A stretch of 64,000 bases of DNA from Streptomyces sp. JH14 (GTDB taxonomy: Bacteria; Actinomycetota; Actinomycetes; Streptomycetales; Streptomycetaceae). Shown in pieces: positions 53,660 through 63,308 of the stretch. Position numbers and translations under genes: made by a program. Each line of letters starts with the position of its first letter. Positions within the stretch are counted from its first letter, which is position 1. Where the stretch lies: assembly GCF_029428675.1 (NCBI RefSeq), contig NZ_JAJNEL010000001.1, positions 5,332,001 to 5,396,000 on the forward strand, read 5' to 3'. The notes under the pieces are model-generated. The model saw nothing but the letters and a program-made list of their open reading frames with translations, ran no database searches and had not been told where the DNA came from.

Positions 53660-53938
53660 GTGTCTGGCCGGACGCACGCCCGCGCTTGCCCTGAGCGAAC
53701 CTGTGTGGGATGCCGGGAGCGAGCGGCCAAGAGCGCGCTGCTGCGCATCGTGGCGGACGGGGACGAATGTGTCCCTGACCCGCGCGGTACGCTGCCCGGC
53801 CGGGGTGCATATATGCACCCCGTCACTGTCTGTCTGGACCTGGCGGTTCGCCGCCGGGCATTCCCCCGGGCCTTCAAGGCCAAGGGGCCGTTCGATTCCG
53901 CGGCTCTGCAGCGGTACGTCGAGCGGGTGACACCGTAA
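53660..53938 (+). CDS. ylxR: YlxR/DUF448 family RNA-binding protein
   Basis: 92-residue basic protein of the YlxR family, known in other bacteria as an RNA-binding modulator (RnpM of RNase P in Bacillus). The signature RTCVGCRERAAKSALLRIV holds the CxxC pair, and GRGAYMHPVTVCLDLAVRR follows. It is normally encoded between nusA and infB, as here. GTG start at 53660. A -10-like TAGACT lies at 53648-53653, only six bases before the GTG, so an internal promoter giving a near-leaderless transcript is possible. Confidence 0.9.
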   Translation: MSGRTHARACPERTCVGCRERAAKSALLRIVADGDECVPDPRGTLPGRGAYMHPVTVCLDLAVRRRAFPRAFKAKGPFDSAALQRYVERVTP

Positions 53939-54006
53939 GAAATCGAGAACGGCACGGGACCCCGTGCGGTCAGGTACCTCGCGAGTTGGAAGTAGGTCGA
54001 GATTGC

Positions 54007-54050
54007 GATGAGCACTCGATGAGTACGCGATGAGTACGCCCATGAAGTAG
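54007..54050 (+). promoter_or_regulatory. triple 11-bp repeat forming overlapping mini-ORFs in the infB leader
   Basis: GATGAGCACTC, GATGAGTACGC, GATGAGTACGC run head to tail at 54007-54039. Because the unit carries ATGAG, three tiny reading frames arise: 54008-54022 (MSTR), 54019-54033 (MSTR) and 54030-54050 (MSTPMK). Each stop overlaps the next start as ATGA. The array ends 38 bases before the infB GTG. Confidence 0.55.
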
Positions 54051-54088
54051 CGACGGTCCGGCGGTAACCCGGACCTAAAAGGAGCGAA

Positions 54089-57000
54089 GTGGCTAAGGTC
54101 CGGGTATACGAACTCGCCAAGGAGTTCGGCGTCGAGAGCAAGGTCGTCATGGCCAAGCTCCAAGAACTCGGTGAATTCGTCCGTTCGGCGTCCTCGACGA
54201 TCGAGGCGCCGGTTGTACGCAAGTTGACTGACGCACTGCAGGGGCCCGGCGGCAACGCCGGCAAGTCCGCTGCGAAGCCTGGCGCGCCCCGCAAGGCCGC
54301 GCCCGCAAAGCCCGCAGCGCCGTCCCCGGCCGCTGCGGCACGTCCCGCTGCCCCGAAGCCCGGCGCCCCGGCCCCCAAGCCGGCCGCAGCCGAGGCCCCC
54401 GGCAGCACTCCTTCCGCTGCCGCGCCTTCCGCGCCGTCTGCGGGCCCGCGTCCGGGTCCGAAGCCTGCGCCGAAGCCCGCTCCGGTCACCCCGGTGCCCG
54501 CGGCAGAGTTCTCCGCTCCGGCGCCGGCCCAGCCGGCCGCGCCGCAGCAGGCCCCGCGTCCCGCGGGTGGCACCCCCGGCCCGCGTCCCGCCCGTCCGGC
54601 TCCGGCCGGCGGTCAGCGTGACGGCGGCCGTGGTGGCGAGCGCGACGGTGGCCGTGGCGGCGACCGTCCGGCCCGTCCCGCAGGCCAGGGCGCCCCGCGC
54701 CCCGGCGGCGCACGTCCGGCGGGTCCCCGTCCGGGCAACAACCCCTTCACCTCCGGTGGCTCGACGGGCATGGCCCGTCCGCAGGCACCCCGTCCCGGCG
54801 GCGCCCCGCGTCCCGGCGGCGGCCAGGAGCGTCCGGGCGCCCCGCGTCCGCAGGGCGGCCCCGGTGGCGCCCCGCGCCCGCAGGGCCAGGGCGGTGCCCG
54901 TCCGACCCCGGGCGGCATGCCCCGTCCGCAGGCTCCTCGTCCGGGCGGGGCGCCCGGTGGTAACCGTCCGAACCCGGGCATGATGCCGCAGCGTCCCGCT
55001 GCCGGCCCGCGTCCCGGTGGTGGCCCCGGCGGTGGCCGTGGTCCCGGTGGCGGCGCAGGCCGTCCCGGTGGTGCCGGTCGTCCCGGTGGCGGCGGCTTCG
55101 CAGGCCGTCCGGCCGGTCCCGGTGGCGGCGGCGGCGGTTTCGCCGGTCGTCCCGGTGGCGGCGGTGGCGGTGGCGGCGCAGGTCGTCCCGGTGGTGGCGG
55201 CGGCGGCTTCGGCGGTCGTCCCGGCTTCGGTGGACGCCCCGGCGGCCCCGGCGGCCGTGGTGGCACGCAGGGTGCGTTCGGCCGTCCCGGCGGTCCCGCG
55301 CGTCGTGGCCGCAAGTCGAAGCGGCAGAGGCGCCAGGAGTACGAGGCCATGCAGGCCCCGTCGGTGGGCGGCGTCATGCTGCCTCGCGGCAACGGGCAGT
55401 CCGTCCGTCTGTCGCGCGGTGCCTCCCTCACCGACTTCGCGGAGAAGATCAACGCCAACCCGGCGTCGCTCGTCGCCGTGATGATGAACCTCGGCGAGAT
55501 GGTCACCGCCACGCAGTCCGTCTCCGACGACACTCTGAAGCTGCTCGCCGACGAGATGAACTACGTCCTGGAGATCGTCAGCCCGGAGGAGGAGGACCGC
55601 GAGCTGCTCGAGTCCTTCGACATCGAGTTCGGCGAGGACGAGGGCGGCGAAGAGGCTCTGGTCTCGCGTCCGCCGGTCGTGACCGTCATGGGTCACGTCG
55701 ACCACGGTAAGACCCGACTGCTGGACGCGATCCGCAAGACGAACGTCGTTGCGGGCGAGGCCGGCGGCATCACGCAGCACATCGGTGCGTACCAGGTCTC
55801 CTCCGAGGTCAACGGTGAGGACCGCAGGATCACCTTCATCGACACCCCGGGTCACGAGGCGTTCACCGCCATGCGTGCCCGTGGTGCGAAGTCCACCGAC
55901 ATCGCGATCCTCGTGGTGGCGGCGAACGACGGTGTGATGCCCCAGACGATCGAGGCGCTGAACCACGCCAAGGCGGCCGACGTGCCGATCGTGGTCGCGG
56001 TCAACAAGATCGACGTCGAGGGTGCCGACCCGACCAAGGTGCGCGGTCAGCTCACCGAGTTCGGTCTGGTGGCCGAGGAGTACGGCGGCGACACGATGTT
56101 CGTCGACATCTCCGCCAAGCAGGGCCTCAACATCGAGGCTCTTCTGGAGGCCGTCGTCCTCACCGCCGACGCCTCGCTCGACCTGCGGGCCAACCCGGAG
56201 CAGGACGCGCAGGGTATTGCGATCGAGTCCCACCTCGACCGCGGCCGTGGTGCCGTTGCGACCGTCCTGGTCCAGCGAGGCACCCTGCGGGTCGGCGACA
56301 CGATGGTGGTCGGCGACGCGTACGGCCGAGTCCGCGCGATGCTCGACGACAAGGGCGAGAACGTCGAGGAAGCGGGTCCGTCGACCCCCGTCCTCGTCCT
56401 CGGTCTCACCAACGTCCCGGGCGCCGGCGACAACTTCCTGGTGGTCGACGAGGACCGTACGGCCCGTCAGATCGCCGAGAAGCGTGCCGCCCGTGAGCGC
56501 AACGCCAACTTCGCCCGCAAGGGCGTCAGGTTCTCCCTGGAGAACCTGGACGAGGCGCTCAAGGCCGGTCTGGTCCAGGAACTCAACCTCATCATCAAGG
56601 GCGACGCGTCCGGTTCGGTGGAGGCTCTCGAGTCCTCGCTGCTCCAGCTCGACGTCGGTGAAGAGGTCGACATCCGGGTCCTGCACCGCGGTGTGGGTGC
56701 GGTCACCGAGTCGGACATCGACCTGGCGACCGGCTCCGACGCCATCGTGATCGGCTTCAACGTGCGCGCCGCAGGGCGTGCGCAGCAGATGGCCGAGCGC
56801 GAAGGTGTGGACGTTCGCTACTACTCGGTCATCTACCAGGCGATCGAAGAGATCGAAGCGGCCCTCAAGGGCATGCTCAAGCCGGAGTACGAAGAGGTCG
56901 AGCTCGGTACGGCGGAGATCCGCGAGATCTTCCGTTCGTCCAAGCTGGGCAACATCGCCGGTGTGCTGGTCCGGTCCGGCGAGGTCAAGCGCAACACCAA

Positions 57001-57190
57001 GGCGCGCCTGCTGCGCGATGGCAAGGTCATCGCGGAGAACCTCAACATCTCCGGTCTGCGCCGCTTCAAGGACGACGTCACCGAGATCCGCGAAGGCTTC
57101 GAGGGCGGTATCAACCTCGGAAACTTCAACGACATCAAGATCGACGACGTCATCGCGACGTACGAGATGCGCGAGAAGCCGCGAGGCTGA
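54089..57190 (+). CDS. infB: translation initiation factor IF-2
   Basis: 1033-residue GTPase that places initiator tRNA on the ribosome. The N-terminal IF2_N motif VRVYELAKEFGVESKVVM opens the protein. A long low-complexity region rich in Pro, Ala, Arg and Gly (about 60-415) follows, with repeated GGRGPGG, GRPGG and GGGGG units. The GTPase core starts at about 530: G1 GHVDHGKT at 535-542, G3 DTPGHEAF, G4 NKID, then domains II, III and C2. The expanded N-terminus is typical of streptomycetes. The GTG start has AGGAG nine bases upstream. Confidence 0.96.
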   Translation: MAKVRVYELAKEFGVESKVVMAKLQELGEFVRSASSTIEAPVVRKLTDALQGPGGNAGKSAAKPGAPRKAAPAKPAAPSPAAAARPAAPKPGAPAPKPAAAEAPGSTPSAAAPSAPSAGPRPGPKPAPKPAPVTPVPAAEFSAPAPAQPAAPQQAPRPAGGTPGPRPARPAPAGGQRDGGRGGERDGGRGGDRPARPAGQGAPRPGGARPAGPRPGNNPFTSGGSTGMARPQAPRPGGAPRPGGGQERPGAPRPQGGPGGAPRPQGQGGARPTPGGMPRPQAPRPGGAPGGNRPNPGMMPQRPAAGPRPGGGPGGGRGPGGGAGRPGGAGRPGGGGFAGRPAGPGGGGGGFAGRPGGGGGGGGAGRPGGGGGGFGGRPGFGGRPGGPGGRGGTQGAFGRPGGPARRGRKSKRQRRQEYEAMQAPSVGGVMLPRGNGQSVRLSRGASLTDFAEKINANPASLVAVMMNLGEMVTATQSVSDDTLKLLADEMNYVLEIVSPEEEDRELLESFDIEFGEDEGGEEALVSRPPVVTVMGHVDHGKTRLLDAIRKTNVVAGEAGGITQHIGAYQVSSEVNGEDRRITFIDTPGHEAFTAMRARGAKSTDIAILVVAANDGVMPQTIEALNHAKAADVPIVVAVNKIDVEGADPTKVRGQLTEFGLVAEEYGGDTMFVDISAKQGLNIEALLEAVVLTADASLDLRANPEQDAQGIAIESHLDRGRGAVATVLVQRGTLRVGDTMVVGDAYGRVRAMLDDKGENVEEAGPSTPVLVLGLTNVPGAGDNFLVVDEDRTARQIAEKRAARERNANFARKGVRFSLENLDEALKAGLVQELNLIIKGDASGSVEALESSLLQLDVGEEVDIRVLHRGVGAVTESDIDLATGSDAIVIGFNVRAAGRAQQMAEREGVDVRYYSVIYQAIEEIEAALKGMLKPEYEEVELGTAEIREIFRSSKLGNIAGVLVRSGEVKRNTKARLLRDGKVIAENLNISGLRRFKDDVTEIREGFEGGINLGNFNDIKIDDVIATYEMREKPRG

Positions 57191-57206
57191 CCCGTACCTC
57201 AACAGT

Positions 57207-57247
57207 CGGGGCCGGTCGACGGGTCGTATTTCCGTCGATCGGCCCCG
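57207..57247 (+). terminator. Terminator after infB
   Basis: Arms 57207-57222 and 57232-57247 form a 16-bp stem with one G-T pair and a nine-base loop, 17 bases after the infB stop. Some read-through to the small genes downstream is likely. Confidence 0.75.
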
Positions 57248-57327
57248 GCCGTTCCGTGTACGGTTCTTGTGTCCCTGCCAAATGCTGGCAGGGCGCGAAC
57301 CCGAACCGGCGGGACATCCGGACATCC

Positions 57328-57621
57328 ATGTATGTGGGGACACTGTCCTTCGATCTGCTCCTCGGCGACGTACGGTCGTTGAAGGAGAAACGCTCCATCG
57401 TCCGGCCGATCGTCGCCGAACTGCAGCGCAAATACGCGGTGAGTGCGGCGGAGACGGGCGGACAGGATCTCCACCGCAGGGCAGAGATCGGCCTTGCCGT
57501 GGTCTCCGGGGACACCGGACACCTCACGGACGTACTGGACCGGTGCGAGCGGCTCGTCGCCGCCCGGCCCGAGGTGGAGCTGCTGTCGGTTCGACGGCGG
57601 CTGCACACCGACGAAGACTGA
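57328..57621 (+). CDS. DUF503 family protein (YlxP-like)
   Basis: 97-residue protein of the DUF503/YlxP family, commonly encoded between infB and rbfA and suggested to act in ribosome assembly. It starts MYVGTLSFDLLLGDVRSLKE and has the conserved KEKRSIVRPIVAELQRKY and the C-terminal block with VVSGDTGHLTDVLDRCERLV. The ATG at 57328 gives the usual N-terminus; upstream open frame is not used. It is likely monocistronic or co-transcribed with rbfA 100 bases on. Confidence 0.9.
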   Translation: MYVGTLSFDLLLGDVRSLKEKRSIVRPIVAELQRKYAVSAAETGGQDLHRRAEIGLAVVSGDTGHLTDVLDRCERLVAARPEVELLSVRRRLHTDED

Positions 57622-57721
57622 ACAACGTCAGAACTGCCCGACGCGGCAGCGCCGGACGCGCAAGCACCGGACGCGGCCGGCGTCGGACCGTAAGCAACCC
57701 AGAAGGAAGAGTGACGGACCG

Positions 57722-58195
57722 GTGACCGACAACGCGCGGGCCCGCAAGCTGGCCGATCGCATCCAGGTCGTGGTCGCGGAGACCCTGGACCGGCGTATCA
57801 AGGATCCGCGGCTCGGATTCGTGACCATCACGGACGCCCGGGTCACCGGAGACCTGCGGGAGGCCACGGTCTTCTACACGGTCTACGGCGACGACGAGGA
57901 GCGGGCGGCCTCCGCCGCCGCGCTGGAGAGCGCCAAGGGCGTGCTCCGTTCCGAGGTCGGCCGGCAGACCGGGGTCCGGTTCACGCCGACCCTGGCCTTC
58001 GTCCCGGACGCCCTGCCGGACAACGCCCGCACCATCGAGGACCTCCTCGACAAGGCGCGGGCCAAGGACGCGGCGGTGCGCGAGGTGTCCACCGGTGCGA
58101 CGTACGCAGGCGACGCCGACCCGTACCGCAAGCCGGAGGACGACACCGACGAGTCCGACGACTCCGACGAGAACGAGGGCTCAGCCTCCGCATGA
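57722..58195 (+). CDS. rbfA: ribosome-binding factor A
   Basis: 157-residue cold-shock-type 30S assembly factor with a single KH domain: RARKLADRIQVVVAETLDRR, then IKDPRLGFVTITDARVTGDL and VFYTVYGDDE. The C-terminus has an acidic tail (DDTDESDDSDENEG) that is longer than in E. coli RbfA. The GTG start at 57722 follows AGGAAGAGTGACG. Its stop overlaps the truB ATG by four bases, so the pair is coupled. Confidence 0.93.
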   Translation: MTDNARARKLADRIQVVVAETLDRRIKDPRLGFVTITDARVTGDLREATVFYTVYGDDEERAASAAALESAKGVLRSEVGRQTGVRFTPTLAFVPDALPDNARTIEDLLDKARAKDAAVREVSTGATYAGDADPYRKPEDDTDESDDSDENEGSASA

Positions 58196-59091
58196 CACAG
58201 CAGAACAGGACGCCGGACGGCCTTGTCATCGTCGACAAGCCGTCCGGCTTCACTTCGCACGACGTCGTCGCCAAGATGCGTGGCATCGCCCGCACCCGCC
58301 GCGTCGGCCACGCCGGCACGCTGGACCCGATGGCGACCGGCGTTCTCGTTCTCGGTGTCGAGAAGGCCACCAAGCTCCTCGGCCATCTCGCACTGACCGA
58401 GAAGGAGTACCTCGGCACGATCCGGCTCGGCCAGGACACCGTCACGGATGACGCGGAGGGCGAGATCACCGCGTCCACCGATGCGTCGGGCGTCACGCGT
58501 GAGGGCATCGACGCCGGTGTCGCGGCGCTGACCGGGGCGATCATGCAGGTGCCGTCCAAGGTCAGTGCCATCAAGATCGACGGCAAGCGGTCGTACGCGC
58601 GCGTGCGCGGCGGCGAGGAGTTCGAGATCCCGGCCCGCCCGGTGACGGTCTCGTCCTTCAAGGTCTACGACGTCCGCGAGGCGGTCGCGGAGGACGGGAC
58701 CCCGGTCGTCGACCTGGTCGTCTCCGTCGTCTGCTCCTCCGGTACGTACATCCGCGCGCTCGCCCGCGACCTCGGCGCCGGGCTGGGAGTCGGCGGGCAT
58801 CTGACCGCTCTGCGGCGCACCCGTGTCGGTCCCTACGGCCTCGATGCGGCGCGGACCCTCGATCAGCATCAGGAGACGCTGACCGTGATGCCGATCGCGG
58901 AGGCCGCCGCCGCGGCGTTCCCGCGCTGGGACGTGGACGAGAAGCGGGCCAAGCTGCTGCTGAACGGCGTGCGGCTGGACATGCCCTCGTATCCGGCGGG
59001 GCCGGTCGCGGTCTTCGGGCCCGACGGGACCTTCCTGGTGCTGGTCGAGGAGCAGAGGGGCAAGGCCAAGAGCCTCGCCGTCTTCGGCTGA
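58192..59091 (+). CDS. truB: tRNA pseudouridine(55) synthase
   Basis: 299-residue TruB, making pseudouridine at tRNA position 55. Signatures are GLVIVDKPSGFTSHDVV, RVGHAGTLDPMATGVLVLG with the catalytic aspartate (TLDP), and VVCSSGTYIRALARDLG. The C-terminal PUA-like domain closes the protein. Start overlaps rbfA as ATGA. A 14-bp terminator follows 43 bases after the stop. Confidence 0.95.
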   Translation: MTQQNRTPDGLVIVDKPSGFTSHDVVAKMRGIARTRRVGHAGTLDPMATGVLVLGVEKATKLLGHLALTEKEYLGTIRLGQDTVTDDAEGEITASTDASGVTREGIDAGVAALTGAIMQVPSKVSAIKIDGKRSYARVRGGEEFEIPARPVTVSSFKVYDVREAVAEDGTPVVDLVVSVVCSSGTYIRALARDLGAGLGVGGHLTALRRTRVGPYGLDAARTLDQHQETLTVMPIAEAAAAAFPRWDVDEKRAKLLLNGVRLDMPSYPAGPVAVFGPDGTFLVLVEEQRGKAKSLAVFG

Positions 59092-59133
59092 TGGTCTGAC
59101 GGCCGGCCGCGCCGGCACCGCCGCCGGACCTCC

Positions 59134-59169
59134 CTCGTGGAGCGGGCAACCCCCCGCCCGCTCCACGAG
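59134..59169 (+). terminator. Terminator after truB
   Basis: CTCGTGGAGCGGGC (59134-59147) pairs exactly with GCCCGCTCCACGAG (59156-59169) around an eight-base loop. Confidence 0.85.
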
Positions 59170-59306
59170 CCCCCTCCGGTGTCTGTCCACCAGAACCTGC
59201 TGATTCACCCCAAAGAGCAGGCGCACGGAGTGAATCGGGGGTGCACTGGGGGCGCTCTTGGCCCGAACGCAGGTCGCGTTGATCATTGGCGACCTACCGT
59301 CGGACC

Positions 59307-62300
59307 ATGGGAAGCGGGGACCGGCCGACGCTGGTGCGTATCTGCGATCCGGCCGGCCGGCCGCGGGGGACGGGGTTCGTCGCCGACGACCGCGGCACGG
59401 TCGTCACGAGCCACGAAGCGGTCGACGGTCCTGATCATCTTGTCCTGTACGGGACAGGGGATCGCCGCTGCCGTGTCGCGAGCGACGCCGTCACCGCGCT
59501 CCCCGAGCTGGGTCTCGCGCTGGTGCACACCGGGGGCCCGACGCGCTCGGCGTGGAACCGTTGCCGATCGTCCTGCGGGACGGGATCGAAGCCGGTACCT
59601 ACGTACGCCTCTGCGCCCACGGCTGGCGCGAGGCGCGGGTACTGGGCGTGGCCCCGGTGACGTACACCGCAGGCGGCCGCTCGCACCGGGTCGGCGCGGC
59701 GATGGAACTGGCGCTCGGCACGGACGGCAGCGATGCGCTGCGGCTGCGGGGTGCGGCGGTCGGCGGACCCGTGCTCGATCCGGAGACCGGCGCGGTCATC
59801 GCCGTGCTCGGCACGGCTCTGCGCGGTGAGCACGCCGCCGCCGGATTCGCGGTGCCGCTCGCCGGCGCAGACGGGCCGCTGGGCGCGTTGCTGCGGCGCA
59901 ACGCGACGACGGTCCCCGGGTACGGGCGCGACCTCAATCTCGCAGGCGCCCTGCAGCTCGCCGCGATGTCCATCGGGTCCGCGGGCGGCCCGGGCGCCCG
60001 GCCCGATCCGGTCGAACGCCCGGACATCACCCAGGAGATCACGGCGTTCACGGGCGCCGGGCGGCGTGCCGCAGTGGTCCTCGGCCTCGTCGGCGAACCC
60101 GGCACCGGCCGCACCACCGAACTTGCCGCGCTCGCGGCCCGCCGGGCGCGCGGTAGCGAACCCGCCCTCACCCTCTGGCTCCGCGGAGCCGATCTGCTGG
60201 CCGACGACGCCTCGGTCGCCGACGCCGTCGCCCGCACGCTGGGCCGGGCCGGGCGGATCGTCACCGCGGCCGGGGCGGGCGGCGACATGGCCACGGCCAC
60301 CCCCGAACGGGTCGCCCGGCTCGCCGCCGACTCCGGCAGCCCCCTGCTCGTCCTGCTGGACGGTCCCGAGGAGATGCCGCCCGTGCTCGCCCACCGGCTG
60401 GAACGGTGGACGGCGGGAACGGTGGACTGGCTGCGCGGCAACGGGGCCCGGATGGTGGTCGCCTGCCGGCCCGAGCACTGGGAGACGGCCGGTGTGCTCT
60501 GCCCGCCCGGAGCGCTGCACCGCCCCGCGGGACCCGCCCGGCGGCTGCCGTCCGCCGTCCGGCTCGACGACCTCACCGCGAGCCAGGCCGAACAGGCCCG
60601 GGAGCGGTACGCCATCCCGGCCGACGCCCTGGCCCCCGGCCACGACCGGCATCCGCTCACCCTGCGGCTGCTCGCCGAGGTACGCGCGGCACTCCCCGGA
60701 GACGTTCCCGGGCGGCCCGACACGGACCACGTCTTCGGCGCCCATCTGGACCTGATGTGCCTGCGGATCGCGGTCCGGATCGCTGCGGCGTCCCGTCCGG
60801 CGCTCAGGGGCACGGCGGTGCGGCGGCTGGCCGCCCAGGTGGCGGGGCAGGTCCACGAGGCGGCGCGGCGCTGTCTGGGGCCGGGACAGGGGGAGCTGGA
60901 CCGGGCGGCGTTCGAGGAGATCTTTCCCTGGCGTACGGGCTGGGCGTCGGCGGTTCTCACCGAGGGCCTGCTGGTCCCGGCGGGTGCGGGCTACCGCTTC
61001 GCCCACGAGGAGCTGGGGGACTGGGTGCAGGGCGCCCATCTGGATCTGGACGTGGCGCTGCGGTCGCTGGTGCACCGGTGGCACGAGGCGGGACCGGGCG
61101 GTGCGGCCGGGGCCCCGGAGGGGCGCGTTCCGGCTCCCCGCGGCCCGCGGCAGGGGCACCGAGGGGCATGGAGCACGGGTGCGCGGGGCCAGGGGCGGGG
61201 AGCCGGATCCGCATGGCCTGCGGCACCGGTGCTGGGACGCGGGCGCGGAGCCGAGGCGGTTCCGGCACCGGCGCCCCTGCCTGCTCGTGGTCCCCACACC
61301 CTCCCCGTACCGCGCCATCGGATCGGCCCGGTGATCCAGGCCCTCCTGCTCCTGGGCCGCAGGCACGGCGCTGCCGCGCTGTCCCACCGGCTGGCCGATC
61401 TGATCGATGCGATGGACCGTCTGCCGACGAGGACGGACGGCCCAGGCACCGGCCGTCGGCAGAGCGCCGTGCCGACGACGGCTTCGGCCGTGCCGCACGA
61501 GGGCGCAGCTCAGGCCGTTCCGTACGAGGGCTCTGCCGCACCCGGTGCGGTCGGGCGGGCTGTCCGGGCAGGTGCCGCCGCTGGGCGTGCTGCTCTGCCC
61601 GACGGGGCCGAACGCGTCGCTCGGCCCGGTGCCGCCGAGGACACCGCTCCATCGGGCGATGCCTCGTGGTGGGCCGCTCACCTCCTGCTGCAGACGCTGC
61701 TCCGCGTCCCCGATGCCGGGTCGCACCTCGGGGTGCTGCGGCTCCTGGCCGGGCGCATCGTCCGGCGGTCGGACGCCGGGGGACCGCTCGGGGCGTATGC
61801 CGAGTTCGGGCCGTGGTTCTGGCGGCGGCTGCGGCTGCCGGAAGCGGACCGGATCGATCTGCTGCGACGGCTGGTGCCCGTGGACGGTCCGCCGCGGGGA
61901 GACGGCGGGGACGCCGGTCGCGACCCCCGGCCGGGGCGCGTCGTCGCGTGCCGCGGCGGGGACGGCGGCAGCGGCGAGGAGCGGTTCCTCGATGCGGTCG
62001 CCCGGCGGCTCGCCGAGCGGCCCCGGACCGTACAGCCCCTGCTCTGCCTCTGGTTCACGGACGAGCGCCCGCTGCCCGCCGAGGACGGTGAGGAGATGCG
62101 GCCGACGGTCGCCGCCGCGGCTCAGGCGCTCCTCCATTCCCGCCGCGGCCTCGCCGTCGACGCTCTGGCGGACGCCCTCGTCGCGACCGTCCACCCGCGT
62201 GCCGACGAGCTGCTCGCCGCGCTGGCCGAGGACGAGCCGGCCGCGCTGTGCCGGGCCGTCGAACGCTGGGCCCGCGACGACGACCGGCGTGCCCGGCGCG

Positions 62301-63265
62301 TCGCGGCAGCCTCGTACGGGCTCGTCACCGCACCGCACGTCACCGCCGATGCCGACCGCGAACTGCTGCGCCGCTCCGCGCTCGCTCTGCTGGCGCGCCC
62401 CGCCGACGTCGACCTGCACGGAGCCGCGCTGATCCTTCTCGTACGGGATCAGCACACCCGGGACCGCTGTCTTCCCCAGGCCCTGCGGGTCTTCGCGGAG
62501 GGCGATCCGCACCTGTCCGCGGCCGAGCTCGCCGTCGCGCTGCCGACCCACCGCGAGCCGGTGATCGCTGCTTTCCGCGAGGCGCTCACCCGGCCCGGGG
62601 ACGGTGCGGGCGAGGTGCTGCGCTCGCTCGCCGGGATCGACGCCCCGGCGCTGGCCCTGCACGCGGCGGGTCTGGTGCGGGCGTACGTCGACAGCCATCC
62701 GGAGGGCGGCCCGCAGACCGCCGCGTACATCGACCGCAGGCTGGAGCACGGGCCCGCCGCCCGCGCCCTGCTGCTGCCTCTGGTGACCGGCCTGCTGCGG
62801 GACCCTCCGGCCCCCGCGGCTGTGCGTGGCGCGCTCGCCGGGGTACTCGCCGCGCCCGGCACCCCGGCGTCCGGGGCCGTGCGTGCCGAGCTCCTCGAGG
62901 TGCTGCTGGAGTTCGAGCAGGGCGCCCACCGTGACCCGATCGTGCTCGAGGCACTGCTGTGCGCGGCAGCGACCGGATCCGCCCGGCGTGCGCCCGTCCG
63001 CACCCGGGCCCTGGTCCACCGCACCGCGATGCTGCTGGTCCGCACCCCCGAAGGCGCTGCCCGCTTCGACCGCAGGCTCGTCGAACTGGCCCGTGACGTG
63101 CCCGGATTCGCGGAACTGGTCACCGGGTGGCTGGCCGACGCCGCGCAGGAGTGGGCGGCCGTCGTGGGCCCCGGTGCGCGGCGGACCGTGGAGGCCCTGT
63201 GCACCGTGATGACGATGCCGATGCAGGCCGCGGCTCGGGAGCATGGCAGTCTTAGACCTGCGTAA
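59307..63265 (+). pseudogene. trypsin-like/P-loop NTPase/helical-repeat giant with a frameshift
   Basis: Restored length is about 1320 residues. The N-terminal chymotrypsin-like domain starts PTLVRICDPAGRPRGTGFVA and holds a histidine in VVTSHEAVDG. The usual serine motif GxSGGP reads GAAVGGPVLD, so the nucleophile is missing. Near 59531-59540 one C appears lost in GGGGGCCC; the second frame then continues DALGVEPLP to the end at 63265. An ATPase domain follows with GEPGTGRTT, where the Walker A lysine is arginine, and LLVLLDGPEE as Walker B. A GC-rich low-complexity segment (about residues 600-680) leads to a long alpha-helical, HEAT-like half (ALAEDEPAALCRAVERWARD). The architecture recalls sensor-type STAND proteins. 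The frameshift may be an assembly error. Confidence 0.72.
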
Positions 63266-63308
63266 GAGATAAACCCACGTACACAGGTTCGGGCGAGGAG
63301 CGGTCACA

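Noticed and set aside
54250..55340. Repeat array or CRISPR-like repeats inside infB
   Set aside because: They are in-frame Gly/Arg/Pro coding repeats of the IF-2 N-terminus.
63266..63308. FMN riboswitch before ribF
   Set aside because: The gap is only 43 bases, too short for the RFN element.
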